64,000 nt of DNA from DASQMT01 sp963827335 (GTDB lineage Bacteria > Actinomycetota > Thermoleophilia > Solirubrobacterales > Solirubrobacteraceae). The stretch lies in the NCBI GenBank assembly GCA_963827335.1, contig CAWHAP010000023.1:124001-188000 (forward strand), written 5' to 3'. Below, piece after piece: positions 8,112-16,813 of this stretch (its first letter is position 1; the number at the start of each line of letters is the position of its first letter). Under the pieces are notes generated by a model. It worked only from the letters and a program-made list of their open reading frames with translations. It was not told the DNA's origin and ran no database searches. The translations under genes were made by a program, and so were the position numbers.

Positions 8112-10091
8112 CTACCAGTGCACGCCGCGCATGAGGTGCGCGAGCGCGGTCGCCTCGCCCGAGGCGCGGTCCTCCGCCTTCGTGTCGCCCTTCGCCGCCG
8201 AGGACTCCGGGAACACCTTGTAGGCCATGTGCAGGATCTGGTCGACCGCCTTCGGCGCGACCGCGTAGAGCACCTCGCCGAACGTCCCCAGCTTCGTGTT
8301 GATCTGCTTCGGCTTGGCCCGGATCGCCTCGCAGATCAGGTCGGCGGCCTGCTCGGGCGAGATCGTCGGGAACGAGTCGTACATCTTCGTCGGCGCGATC
8401 ATCTCCGTCCGCACGAGCGGCATGTGGATGGTGGTGAACGTGACGTTGTCGCCGATCGTCTCCGAGCTCACCACGCGCGTGAACGCGTCGAGCGCCGACT
8501 TGGACGCGACGTAGGCCGAGAAGCGCGGCGGGTTGGTCTGCACGCCGATCGAGGAGACGTTGACGATGTGGCCGGCGCGCTTCTCGCGCATGTGCGGGAG
8601 CAGGCCGAGGATCAGCCGGATCGTGCCGAGGTAGTTGAGCTTGATCGTCCGCTCGTAGTCGTGGAAGCGGTCGTAGGAGAGCGCGACGGACCGGCGGATG
8701 GAGCGGCCCGCGTTGTTGACCAGGACGTCGATCGACGCGTGGTCGGCGAAGATCCGCTGCACCACCGAGTCGATCGACTCGTAGTCCGACAGGTCCGCGG
8801 GATAGCTGTACGCGGTGCCGCCGGCGGCCTCGATCTCGGCCTTCACCGCGTCGAGCTTCTCCGGGGTGCGCGCGACGAGCAGCGGGATGCCACCGGCCGC
8901 CGCGACCTTCAGCGCGGCCGCCTTGCCGATGCCGCTCGAGGCGCCGGTGATCACGACCGTCCTGCCGTTCACGGCGCCCTCGAACGAGCGGTCCTTGAAC
9001 AGGTCGGGATCGAGGTTGCGCTCCCAGTAGTCCCACAGCTTGGCCGAGTAGCTCTCGAGCGGGGGGATCTCGATGCCGGTCCCCTCGAGCGCCCGCTTGG
9101 TGTCGCGGGCGTCGAAGCGCGGCACGAGCGCCATGTGCTCGATCACCGAGTCGGGGATGCCGAGGTCGGCGAGCACGTTGGTGCGGATGCCCTTGAGCGC
9201 CGGGAGCTTGAGCGCGAACGACAGGACCCCCTTGGGGAGCATGTCCGTCATCCGCTTGTCGATCCGGATCGCCATCTGCGGCGCGTGGCCTGCGCGCGCG
9301 AACGTGTTGAGCACGTCGCCCGCGCGCTGCCCGCGCGAGGTGAGGTGGAACGCGCGGCGGTCGTGGCCGGGCAGGTGCGCGATGTGGTCCATCGCCGCCG
9401 CGACGTAGTCGACCGGCACGAGGTTGGTCCAGCCGACCTCGAGCCCGATCAGCGGGAACCACTCGGGCAGCGCGTGCCGCGCCTTCTGGATCACCTTGAA
9501 GAAGTAGTAGGGCCCGTCGATCTTGTCCATCTCGCCGGTGCGCGAGTCGCCGACGACGATGCCCGGCCGGTACACGCGCCACTCGCCCTTGACGCGCTGG
9601 CGCACTGCCTGCTCCGACTCGTACTTCGTCCGGTGGTAGGCGGTGGGGAGCTTCTGCCCCTCGTCGAACATGTCCTCGGTGAAGTGGCCCTCGTACTCGC
9701 CGGCCACCGCGATCGAGGACGTGTGGTGGAACGTGCCCGCCTGCAGGTCGTTCGCGAGGTCGATCGCGTACTGGGTGCCGCCCACGTTGAGGAGCGCGTT
9801 CTCCGTCTCGTCCGCGGTCATGTCGTAGATCGCGGCGAGGTGGAAGAAGTGGTCCACGCGCCCCCGCAGCGCGTCGCGCGCCTCCGGCGCGACGCCGAGG
9901 TAGGGCTCCGAGAGGTCCCCGCGGACGGCGTGGATGCGGCCGGCGCCGCCGAGCCGCTCGACGACCGCCTCGAGCTTCTCCTCGCTGCCGGCGCGCACGA
10001 GCACGTGGATCTCGCCCTCGCGCGCGAGCAGCCGCTCGACCAGATGGCGGCCGATGAAGCCGGTCCCCCCCGTCACGAAGTAGGTCGCCAC
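8112..10091 (-). CDS. Two-domain acyl-CoA reductase / SDR (AcrA1-like)
   Basis: 659 residues with two Rossmann reductase modules. The first (about 1-360) is an extended SDR/fatty acyl reductase: VTGGTGFIGRHL, catalytic YHRTK (Tyr152, Lys156). The second (about 375-610) is a classical SDR: TGASSGIG (382-389), NNAG (469-472), Ser514 and YVASK (527-531). This arrangement and length match mycobacterial AcrA1-type fatty acyl-CoA reductases that reduce acyl-CoA through aldehyde to alcohol, used for wax esters or related lipids. Both active sites look intact. A strong ribosome site (AGGAGAGGA) precedes the ATG. It is monocistronic and convergent with ppk. Confidence 0.85.
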   Translation of the reverse strand: MATYFVTGGTGFIGRHLVERLLAREGEIHVLVRAGSEEKLEAVVERLGGAGRIHAVRGDLSEPYLGVAPEARDALRGRVDHFFHLAAIYDMTADETENALLNVGGTQYAIDLANDLQAGTFHHTSSIAVAGEYEGHFTEDMFDEGQKLPTAYHRTKYESEQAVRQRVKGEWRVYRPGIVVGDSRTGEMDKIDGPYYFFKVIQKARHALPEWFPLIGLEVGWTNLVPVDYVAAAMDHIAHLPGHDRRAFHLTSRGQRAGDVLNTFARAGHAPQMAIRIDKRMTDMLPKGVLSFALKLPALKGIRTNVLADLGIPDSVIEHMALVPRFDARDTKRALEGTGIEIPPLESYSAKLWDYWERNLDPDLFKDRSFEGAVNGRTVVITGASSGIGKAAALKVAAAGGIPLLVARTPEKLDAVKAEIEAAGGTAYSYPADLSDYESIDSVVQRIFADHASIDVLVNNAGRSIRRSVALSYDRFHDYERTIKLNYLGTIRLILGLLPHMREKRAGHIVNVSSIGVQTNPPRFSAYVASKSALDAFTRVVSSETIGDNVTFTTIHMPLVRTEMIAPTKMYDSFPTISPEQAADLICEAIRAKPKQINTKLGTFGEVLYAVAPKAVDQILHMAYKVFPESSAAKGDTKAEDRASGEATALAHLMRGVHW

Positions 10092-10147
10092 GTGTTCCTC
10101 TCCTCGGTGGTCGCGTGCACCCCGAGCGGCAGCCTATCGGCGCAGCG

Positions 10148-11821
10148 TCAGCGGACGTGCACGGTGACCGGGCGCGAGAAGCCGGTCTCGAACGGGTAGC
10201 GCCGCCCCGCGCGGATCTTGGCGCGGAAGCGGAAGTCACGGCCGCGCGAGCCGGCGGCCTGGAAGCGGTAGCCGACCCGGAAGCGCCCGCCCTTGCGGGT
10301 CTCGGTGTCCGCGAACGTGCGATAGCGCCCACCGCCGACCGGCCGGCCCTGCAGGATCACCGTGACGCCGCGCGCGGGCACCCGCAGGTGGCCGCGGAGC
10401 GTGACGCGCTGCCCGACCGCCGGGCTCCGCGTCGACGGGCGCAGCGTCGCGGTCGCCCGCGTGCCGAGGCGCAGCCCCGCCACGGCGGCGTAGTCGGGGT
10501 CGTTGACGTACGCCTTCCAGCCGATCTCCAGCCGCTGGGAGGCGCGCGCCCGCCAGCGCAGGCGGTAGGTCCCGTCGGGGGCGGTGCGGACCCGCTTGCG
10601 GGTGAAGGTGGAGGCGCCGGGCCGCTCGTTCGTGGTCAACAGCACGAGCTCGGCGCCCGCGACGGGCTGGCCCGACGCGTTGCGCAGCCGGCCCCGGATG
10701 CGCACGAGGTCGCCGTAGCCGACGGTGCGCGACGGGCGGCGGCGGCCGCGGAACCGGGCGGTCAGCGTGCCGCCGTCCGTCGCGCCGCTGCCGTTGCGCG
10801 CGCCACGGTCCGACGGCGTCGCGACGTCGACCGTGAACGGGCCACGGTCGACGCCGTTGCCGCCGGCGTCGATCGTCCGCACCAGCAGGCGGCGCACGCC
10901 GGCCTGGAGCGAGGTGGGCCGCACGCTCTCGCGGCTGAGCTCCGGGCACGTCCTGGCCAGCCTGGCGCTGCACGTCGCGCCCTGCTCCGTGCGCCCGGCG
11001 GTGTAGTCCTCGGAGCCGACGAGCCGCGCCGCGCCGGTGACGTCGTAGAGCTCCACCCGCCGGATCCCGGCGTTGTCGCCGGCGCTGAGCACGACGGGGT
11101 CCGAGCCGTTGCGCCGGCCGCCGGCCAGCAGGCCCTCGGCGGCGAGCTCGGGCACGGGCGGCCTGTCGTCGCGGACGGTCACGTCGACGCCGTAGAGCAC
11201 GTGGTAGACGCGGCCGCCGGCCGGGGCGGAGCAGCTCGAGGCGCGGCGGAAGCAGCCGACGCGGAGCGCGAGCGTCCGCGCGTCGCCCGCGTACCCGGCC
11301 AGCGCGCCGAACTCGCGCAGCGAGTTGGTGCGGCGCCCGAACCGCGCGTCGCCCTGCGGGTGGCCGTACCAGCTGCCGAACGTCTTGAGGCGGTTGCGCG
11401 TGGCGTTGTCGAAGTCGCCCGCGCCGGCGAAGACGGTGTCGCCGAGCTGGTAGATCGCGTACAGCGGCCGCGTGTCCTTCAGCGGCGGGTTCGAGTTGAA
11501 GTCGAGCTGCCGCGTCAGCGCGAAGTCGGTGATGGCGGTGCCGGGCGGGCTCGTGAACACCAGCGACGCCGTCGCGCCGTTGGCGATCGCCCTGCCTCCG
11601 TCGATCCGGAGCCCGATCAGCACGCCCGCGCCGCTGCAGTTCGTGTCCACGACCATGCCGTTGACGCGCTCGCCGCTCCAGGACATGTTGCCCCAGTGCC
11701 CGCCGCCGGCCCCGCAGGCGTAGACGTGGTACGTGCCGGCGCCGGCGCTCGCGGGGGCGGCGGCGAGGGCGATGGCGGTGACGAGCAGGAGCAGGGAACG
11801 GCGCACGGCGGTACGGCTCAT
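10148..11821 (-). CDS. Secreted multidomain protein of unknown function
   Basis: 557 residues with a clear signal peptide (basic start, LLLLVTAIALAAAPASAGAG). The N-terminal half has paired cysteines and looks like a jelly-roll/lectin-type beta domain (YHVYACGAGGGHWGN, DRPPVPELAAEG). The C-terminal half holds at least two beta-sandwich segments resembling carboxypeptidase-regulatory or Ig-like domains (LVRIRGRLRNASGQPVAGAE; VGQRVTLRGHLRVPARGVTV). I do not recognise a catalytic motif. Proteins of this style are typical extracellular products of soil actinobacteria. Possible role in surface binding; function not assigned. Confidence 0.75.
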   Translation of the reverse strand: MSRTAVRRSLLLLVTAIALAAAPASAGAGTYHVYACGAGGGHWGNMSWSGERVNGMVVDTNCSGAGVLIGLRIDGGRAIANGATASLVFTSPPGTAITDFALTRQLDFNSNPPLKDTRPLYAIYQLGDTVFAGAGDFDNATRNRLKTFGSWYGHPQGDARFGRRTNSLREFGALAGYAGDARTLALRVGCFRRASSCSAPAGGRVYHVLYGVDVTVRDDRPPVPELAAEGLLAGGRRNGSDPVVLSAGDNAGIRRVELYDVTGAARLVGSEDYTAGRTEQGATCSARLARTCPELSRESVRPTSLQAGVRRLLVRTIDAGGNGVDRGPFTVDVATPSDRGARNGSGATDGGTLTARFRGRRRPSRTVGYGDLVRIRGRLRNASGQPVAGAELVLLTTNERPGASTFTRKRVRTAPDGTYRLRWRARASQRLEIGWKAYVNDPDYAAVAGLRLGTRATATLRPSTRSPAVGQRVTLRGHLRVPARGVTVILQGRPVGGGRYRTFADTETRKGGRFRVGYRFQAAGSRGRDFRFRAKIRAGRRYPFETGFSRPVTVHVR

Positions 11822-11863
11822 GGCGCCCGTCCTAAACCCGGTGCGCTGATGAAGTTGCGGCGG

Positions 11864-12130
11864 CTACCAGCCGCCGCGCACGTCGGCGCGGGCGGTGCGG
11901 GCCTTCGCGGCGGCCTTGCGCGCATCCTTGCGCTTCTCCAGGCGACCCTGGACGAAGCTCATGACGAAGATGAACAGCGGGAAGAACGCGATCAGGATGA
12001 AGCCGGCGTTCGTGATCACCTTGTCGTTCGTCTCGCCCCACCAGCCCTCGCCGCCGTCATGGGCGAGCGCCGCAGGGGCGGTCACGGCCAGCAGGGCGAG
12101 CGTGAGGAGCGTCGTGCGGACGGCGCGCAT
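11864..12130 (-). CDS. Small membrane protein with signal peptide
   Basis: 88 residues: signal peptide (TTLLTLALLAVTAPAALAHD), a short acidic/Trp-rich external stretch (DGGEGWWGETND), one strong membrane helix (GFILIAFFPLFIFVMSFVQG) and a lysine/arginine-rich cytoplasmic tail. No family recognised. It reads away from the ABC-F gene, 24 bases apart, and both genes appear to use overlapping -10 elements. The signal peptide and positive-inside tail make it a credible real gene. Confidence 0.72.
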   Translation of the reverse strand: MRAVRTTLLTLALLAVTAPAALAHDGGEGWWGETNDKVITNAGFILIAFFPLFIFVMSFVQGRLEKRKDARKAAAKARTARADVRGGW

Positions 12131-12138
12131 CGGACGTC

Positions 12139-12148
12139 ACCGTACCAT
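12139..12148. promoter_or_regulatory. Overlapping divergent -10 elements
   Basis: On the plus strand TACCAT (12143-12148) lies 6 bases before the GTG of the ABC-F gene. On the minus strand TACGGT (complement of 12139-12144) lies 8 bases before the ATG of the small membrane protein. The two hexamers share two bases, so RNA polymerase could serve only one direction at a time. Confidence 0.5.
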
Positions 12149-12154
12149 GAGGGC

Positions 12155-14044
12155 GTGGCCGTCGTCATCGCCTCCGACCTCGCCAAGGACATGGCGGGGA
12201 ACCCCCTCCTGCGGGGCGTCTCCTTCAAGCTGGAGCGCCGCGACCGGCTGACCCTGTCGGGCCGCAACGGCTCGGGCAAGACGACGCTGCTGCGGATGCT
12301 CTCGGGCGAGACGTCGGTCGACGGCGGGCAGCTCGCGTTCGCCAAGGAGACCCGCGTCAAGCTGCACGACCAGCGCCCCCCGCGCGACCGCGACCTCTCG
12401 CTGCGCGACTACGTGCTCGGCGGCTGCGGCGACCTGCTGGCGCTCGAGGCGCGGCTGGCGGAGCTGGAGCACGCGATGGCCGAGGGCGCGATGGACGCGG
12501 GCACGCTCGACGCCTACGCGCGCGCCCAGGCCCGGCTGGAGCACGCCGGCGGCTACACCTGGCGCGAAGGCGTCAACAGCACGCTGCACGGGCTCGGCTT
12601 CCGCGACGCGCACCTCGACCGCGACCTCTCGACGTTCTCCGGCGGGGAGCTCACGCGCGCCTCGCTGGCCCGCGCGCTGGCGGGCGACCCGGACCTGCTG
12701 CTGCTCGACGAGCCGACGAACCACCTCGACATCGCCTCGCTCGAGTGGTTGGAGGCGCACCTGCAGTCGCTCGACGCCGCCGTCGTGCTCGTGGCGCACG
12801 ACCGCTGGTTCCTCGAGGCGGTCGGCACCGCCGTGCTCGAGCTCGAGGGCGGGCGCTCGAAGTACTTCAAGGGCACCTGGCACGCCTGGCGCAAGGAGAA
12901 GGCCGCGCGCGAGCTGGCGCTCGGCCGCGCGATCGAGAAGCAGGAGGCGCAGATCGAGGCGCTCGAGCGCTTCGTCACGCGCTTCCGCGCCGGCACCCGC
13001 GCGCGCCAGGCGCAGTCGCGCGTCAAGCAGCTGGAGAAGATCGAGCGGATCGGCCGCGACCCCCGGGACGGCAAGGCGCTCGGCTTCGCCTTCAAGCCGC
13101 CCGAGCGGACCGGCCGCGTCGTCTACGAGATCGAGGGCGGCGCGCTGCGGATCGGCGAGCGCGAGCTCCTGCGCGACGCCGAGTTCTGGCTCGAGCGCGG
13201 GGAGCACGTCACGCTCGTCGGCGCCAACGGGACCGGCAAGACGACGCTCATCAAGGCGCTCGCGGGCGAGCGCGAGCTCGACGCGGGCAAGCTGCGCCGC
13301 GGGCACAACCTCAAGCTCGGCCTGCTGTCCCAGCACGCGGAGGAGCTGGGCTCGACCGGCACCGTGATCGAGGCCTGCCAGCGCGCGACGAAGCTCAAGC
13401 CGAACGAGGCGCGGGCGTTGCTGGGGCGCTTCCTGTTCAGCGGCGAGGAGGCCGAGAAGCCGCTCGACGGCCTGTCCGGCGGCGAGCGCCGGCGGCTGTC
13501 GATCGCCGTGCTCGTCCACTCGGGCGCCAACGTGCTGATCCTCGACGAGCCGACGAACCACCTCGACCTGGAGAGCCGCGAGGCGCTCGAGGCCGCGCTG
13601 CAGGACTTCCCCGGCGCGCTGCTCCTCATCTCCCACGACCGCGCGCTGCTCGACGCCGTCGGCACGCGCACGATCGCGGTGGAGGACCGGACGCTGCACT
13701 CCTACGTGGGCGGCTGGCCCGAGTACGTGCGGGTGCGCGAGGAGCGCGCGGAGCTCGAGCGGGAGGCCAGGGCGCGGGCGAAGGCGAAGCCGAGGGCGAA
13801 CGGCCGGTCTGCCGCCCCGGCCCCGGCGCCGCCCGCGAGCTCGAAGAACCAGCAGCGCGAGGCGCGCCGGCTGGAGGCCGAGATCGAGCAGGCCGAGGCC
13901 GAGGTCGCGCGGATCGAGGAGGAGCTCGCCGACCCGCAGGCCTGGAACGACCCGCGCTCCGCGCAGAAGTCGACGCAGCGCCACAAGGCGGCGAAGGCCC
14001 GCGTCGAGGCGCTCTACGAGCAGCTCGAGACCGTCGCCGGCTGA
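12155..14044 (+). CDS. ABC-F family ATPase
   Basis: 629-residue soluble protein with two ABC ATPase domains and no membrane segment, as in ABC-F translation factors (Uup/EttA/antibiotic-resistance types). Domain 1: GRNGSGKTTLLRM, signature FSGGELTRASLA, LLLDEPTNHLDIASLEWLE. The linker (about 245-310) is charged and helical with ARQAQSRVKQLEKIERI. Domain 2: GANGTGKTTLIKAL, LSGGERRRLSIA, LILDEPTNHLDLESREALE. A C-terminal coiled coil (about 560-628, rich in Glu/Ala/Arg) resembles the DNA/ribosome-binding tail of Uup. The GTG start is fixed by frame and by the -10-like TACCAT 6 bases upstream. The exact ribosome role is not determinable. Confidence 0.9.
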   Translation: MAVVIASDLAKDMAGNPLLRGVSFKLERRDRLTLSGRNGSGKTTLLRMLSGETSVDGGQLAFAKETRVKLHDQRPPRDRDLSLRDYVLGGCGDLLALEARLAELEHAMAEGAMDAGTLDAYARAQARLEHAGGYTWREGVNSTLHGLGFRDAHLDRDLSTFSGGELTRASLARALAGDPDLLLLDEPTNHLDIASLEWLEAHLQSLDAAVVLVAHDRWFLEAVGTAVLELEGGRSKYFKGTWHAWRKEKAARELALGRAIEKQEAQIEALERFVTRFRAGTRARQAQSRVKQLEKIERIGRDPRDGKALGFAFKPPERTGRVVYEIEGGALRIGERELLRDAEFWLERGEHVTLVGANGTGKTTLIKALAGERELDAGKLRRGHNLKLGLLSQHAEELGSTGTVIEACQRATKLKPNEARALLGRFLFSGEEAEKPLDGLSGGERRRLSIAVLVHSGANVLILDEPTNHLDLESREALEAALQDFPGALLLISHDRALLDAVGTRTIAVEDRTLHSYVGGWPEYVRVREERAELEREARARAKAKPRANGRSAAPAPAPPASSKNQQREARRLEAEIEQAEAEVARIEEELADPQAWNDPRSAQKSTQRHKAAKARVEALYEQLETVAG

Positions 14045-14082
14045 CCGGGTGGCGGATCACAGCGGGGCGGGCACGGCGCGCG

Positions 14083-14088
14083 TAGGGT
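14083..14088 (+). promoter_or_regulatory. Candidate -10 element (TAGGGT)
   Basis: TAGGGT is separated by 6 bases from the ATG at 14095, with no Shine-Dalgarno sequence between; consistent with leaderless transcription. Confidence 0.4.
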
Positions 14089-14094
14089 CGCGCG

Positions 14095-16071
14095 ATGCGC
14101 CTCCTGCTCGCCGCCGTCGCCGTGGTCCTCGCCGTCCCGGGAACGGCCGCCGCAGCGCCGTGGGTCGAGACGCCGTTCCTGCCCCTCGGCCACGACCGGA
14201 CCGTCACCTGCCTCCAGGCGACCGGGCCCGGCGGCGCCGCGTACCTGGCCGAGGACCATGCCGGCGACGGCCGGGAGCGCGTGGAGCTGCTGCGCGTCGG
14301 GGCCGGCGGGACGCTCGCCCCCGACGGATCCGTCACGGCGCGCGCCTTCTTCGACTGCCCGGCCGTCGCGACGGCGCCGTCCGGCGCCGCGGTCGCGGCC
14401 GCTCCTGCGGTCGACCGCCGCGCGACCGCCATCGGCATCGCCGTGCGCGACGCGGGCGCTGCCTTCGGCCGGCCCCTGCTCATCGAGCGGGGCGCCCACC
14501 TGGCCGGCGGGTTCGTCGCGGCGATCGCCGCGGACGGGGCCGCCGTCGTGGCGTGGACCGAGACCGAGCTGCGCGACGGCGAGCTCCGCACGCGCATCCG
14601 CGCCGTCCGGCGTGCGCCCGGCGCGACGCTCGGGCGGCCCGAGACGGTGAGCACCCGCGGCGCCGCGTTCTCCGACGCCTACGCCGGCATCGACGAGCGC
14701 GGGCGCGCCGTGGTCGCCTGGCTCGGCAGGCGGGCGAACGGCCGCTACGTGGCGTGGGTCGCGACCGCCGCCGGCCCCGGCGCGCCGTTCGCGGCGCCGG
14801 AGCGGCTCGGCCCGGGCGAGGACTACATCGGCGGCCTGTCGCTCGCCGTGGCGCCGGGCGGCGGGGTGCTCGTGGCCCACGACAGCTTCGACGGCATCCG
14901 CGTGTTCGAGCGCCCGCAGGGCGCGCCGCGCTTCGTGCGCGCCGCGGACTTCCCCGCCGACTTCGACCGGGAGGATCCCGTCGCGGCGCTCGCCGACGAC
15001 GGCACCGCCGCGGTCGGGTGGACGCTCGACGACGAGCGGTTCGACGACGTACCCGAGATCGCGCTGCGGCCGCCCGGCGGCGCCTTCGCGCCGGTGCGCC
15101 GCCTCGGCGCCGACGCGCTCGCGGGCGCGGCGCCGGCGTTCGAGGTCGCCGACGACGACCGCGCGCTGCAGCTCGCGGCCGGCCCGGCGGGCGCGGTGAC
15201 GGCCGCGTGGCTGGAACGGCCGCTCGGCCCGGGCGACGACGCGCCGGCGCGGATCGCGCTCGCCTCCGCCGACGCCGGAGGCGCGTGGCACGACGCCACG
15301 CTGTTCGGGAGCCAGGCGCGGTCGGCCGCCGATCTGACGCTGCTCTCCACCCCGCCCGCCCTTCTCTGGGCCGACAACCTGCACGACCCCGACTTCGACC
15401 TCGACGAGGAGCCGCGTGCCGCCGGCCGCGTGCACGTCGCCGCGCCGGGCGCGCCGGCGCCGCCCGCCCTGCCGCTGCCCGCGCTCACCCTGTCCGCGCG
15501 GGCCCAGTCGGTGCGGGCCGGCGACCCGCTCTTCATCCGGGCGCGCTGCTCGGCCGCGTGCGACCTGCGCGCGGTGACGCGTGCGCGCGATCGCGTCTGG
15601 GAGGGACCCGCCGGCTCCGGCTCCGCCGAGCTGGGACGGGCCGGGACCGCGCGGATCCGGCTGGTCTCGTGGAGCGGCGACACCCTCGTGCCCGACCACG
15701 GCGGCCGGCCCACGATCGTCGTCACCGCGACCGCGCCCGGCGGCACGACGCCGGTCGTCCGCCGCATCGCGGTCGACGCCCGGCATGCACCGGTCCCGCC
15801 GCCGCGCCGCCCGGTCGACGTCCGCGCGGTGCGCGACGGCGCTCGGATCGTCGTCACCTGGCGCACGCTCCGCCCCGCCCGCGCCGAGCGCTTCGTGGTC
15901 AGCCCGCTGCGCGGCGGCGACGTGATCACGTCCGAGCTCGCGCTCGGCGGCGGCCGGACCCGCTTCCGCGCGGTCCTGGAGCGCTCCCGGCGCGCGCGCA
16001 GCGTCCAGATCGAGTGGGACTCGACCGAGCCGCGGTTCCCCACGCGCAGCCTGAGGGTGCGCTTGCGCTAG
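14095..16071 (+). CDS. Secreted protein of unknown function
   Basis: 658 residues with a signal peptide (LLLAAVAVVLAVPGTAAAAP). The body consists of repeated short beta-rich units with patterns such as GAAVVAWTETELRDGELRTR, GRAVVAWLGRR and GTAAVGWTLDDE, suggesting a beta-propeller or repeat domain. The end (about 480-658) contains a two-cysteine segment (RARCSAACDLRAV) and a fibronectin-like beta sandwich. No enzyme motif is visible. Its stop codon overlaps the stop of the convergent DUF47 gene: the palindrome CTAG (16068-16071) supplies TAG to both strands. Confidence 0.72.
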   Translation: MRLLLAAVAVVLAVPGTAAAAPWVETPFLPLGHDRTVTCLQATGPGGAAYLAEDHAGDGRERVELLRVGAGGTLAPDGSVTARAFFDCPAVATAPSGAAVAAAPAVDRRATAIGIAVRDAGAAFGRPLLIERGAHLAGGFVAAIAADGAAVVAWTETELRDGELRTRIRAVRRAPGATLGRPETVSTRGAAFSDAYAGIDERGRAVVAWLGRRANGRYVAWVATAAGPGAPFAAPERLGPGEDYIGGLSLAVAPGGGVLVAHDSFDGIRVFERPQGAPRFVRAADFPADFDREDPVAALADDGTAAVGWTLDDERFDDVPEIALRPPGGAFAPVRRLGADALAGAAPAFEVADDDRALQLAAGPAGAVTAAWLERPLGPGDDAPARIALASADAGGAWHDATLFGSQARSAADLTLLSTPPALLWADNLHDPDFDLDEEPRAAGRVHVAAPGAPAPPALPLPALTLSARAQSVRAGDPLFIRARCSAACDLRAVTRARDRVWEGPAGSGSAELGRAGTARIRLVSWSGDTLVPDHGGRPTIVVTATAPGGTTPVVRRIAVDARHAPVPPPRRPVDVRAVRDGARIVVTWRTLRPARAERFVVSPLRGGDVITSELALGGGRTRFRAVLERSRRARSVQIEWDSTEPRFPTRSLRVRLR

Positions 16072-16697
16072 CGGTGCGCGCGCTTGATCGAGATGCCCTC
16101 GAGCACGTTCGCGACGGTCTCGCAGGCGTCGACGGCGGCCTCGAGCGTGTCGAAGATGTCCTTCCAGCGGATCAGCATCATCGGGTCGATGCCGTTCTGG
16201 AACAGCGTCGCGACCGCCTCGCGCTGCAGCCGGTCGCCCTCGTTCTCCAGCCGGTGGATCTCGACGAGGTGCGGGGTGAGCTCGGCCCCGTTGCGCAGCC
16301 CGCGCAGCGCGCCGGCGACCTCCTCGGCGCAGGCGACGAGCACGGCGGCGAGCCGCTCGGCCTGCTCCATCGGCGCCTCGACGCCGTAGAGGCCGAGCTG
16401 GTCGGCCGCCTCCTCGGCGAAGTCCACGATGTCGTCGAGCGCCCCCGCGAGGGCGTGGACGTCGGCGGCGTCGAGCGCCGCGCGGCGATGCCCGTTGCCC
16501 GCGAGCCGGTAGAGGATGTCGTGGGCGATCCGGTCGCCCTCCTGCTCGCACAGCAGGATCTCGCGCGCCAGCGCCGCCTGCTCGGGGTAGTCCGTGAGCA
16601 GGTCGCGCAGCAGCAGCGCGACGCGCTGGACGTTGCGCGCCGACTCCTCGAACAGGCCCAGCAGCTCGAGGTCGGGCTTGGGCTTCGTGCGCCACAT
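16068..16697 (-). CDS. DUF47 / PhoU-like phosphate regulator
   Basis: 209-residue all-helical protein of the DUF47 (PhoU-like, TIGR00153) family, often encoded with Pit phosphate transporters and thought to modulate phosphate transport. Visible features: LFEESARNVQRVALLLRDLL, CEQEGDRIAHDILYRLAGN, ALAGALDDIVDFAEEAADQLGLYG, RLENEGDRLQREAV and IRWKDIFDTLEAAVDACETVANVLEGI, each with the E/D-rich metal-binding pattern of PhoU proteins. No pit gene is in the window, so it may act on a transporter elsewhere or on the adjacent Pst system. The start at MWRTKPKPD agrees with the family N-terminus, and TAGGGT lies 8 bases upstream. Confidence 0.88.
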   Translation of the reverse strand: MWRTKPKPDLELLGLFEESARNVQRVALLLRDLLTDYPEQAALAREILLCEQEGDRIAHDILYRLAGNGHRRAALDAADVHALAGALDDIVDFAEEAADQLGLYGVEAPMEQAERLAAVLVACAEEVAGALRGLRNGAELTPHLVEIHRLENEGDRLQREAVATLFQNGIDPMMLIRWKDIFDTLEAAVDACETVANVLEGISIKRAHR

Positions 16698-16705
16698 CGC
16701 GGCGG

Positions 16706-16711
16706 ACCCTA
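16706..16711 (-). promoter_or_regulatory. Candidate -10 element of DUF47 gene (TAGGGT)
   Basis: On the minus strand TAGGGT lies 8 bases before the ATG at 16697. It is 28 bases from the PHO-box-like array, so the two divergent units share a regulatory region. Confidence 0.4.
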
Positions 16712-16738
16712 GCCCGCGCCCGCGGCCGCCCGACCGGC

Positions 16739-16782
16739 ATTCACAACCTGATAACGAGGGGTTCACCGGCCGGTAACCGGGA
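16739..16782 (+). promoter_or_regulatory. PHO-box-like array: four 11-base direct repeats
   Basis: Four consecutive 11-base units start at 16739, 16750, 16761 and 16772: ATTCACAACCT, GATAACGAGGG, GTTCACCGGCC, GGTAACCGGGA. Units 1 and 3 match the GTTCACC core of actinobacterial PhoP boxes best; units 2 and 4 keep the T.AC pattern. The array ends about 18 bases before a possible -10 (GATTCT, 16801-16806), where a PhoB/PhoP-type activator would replace a -35 element. It precedes the winged-helix/pstSCAB-phoU operon. Confidence 0.65.
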
Positions 16783-16800
16783 TGCCCGGCGCGGCCGCCA

Positions 16801-16806
16801 GATTCT
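16801..16806 (+). promoter_or_regulatory. Candidate -10 of the pst operon (GATTCT)
   Basis: GATTCT lies 7 bases before the ATG at 16814 and about 18 bases after the PHO-box-like array. It is a weak hexamer, as expected for an activator-dependent promoter. Confidence 0.35.
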
Positions 16807-16813
16807 CGTCCCG

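Noticed and set aside
10115..12154. Upstream extension of the ABC-F frame by about 680 codons
   Set aside because: It lies antisense to two genes with signal peptides, has no family similarity, and GTG at 12155 begins at the conserved N-terminus with a -10 upstream.
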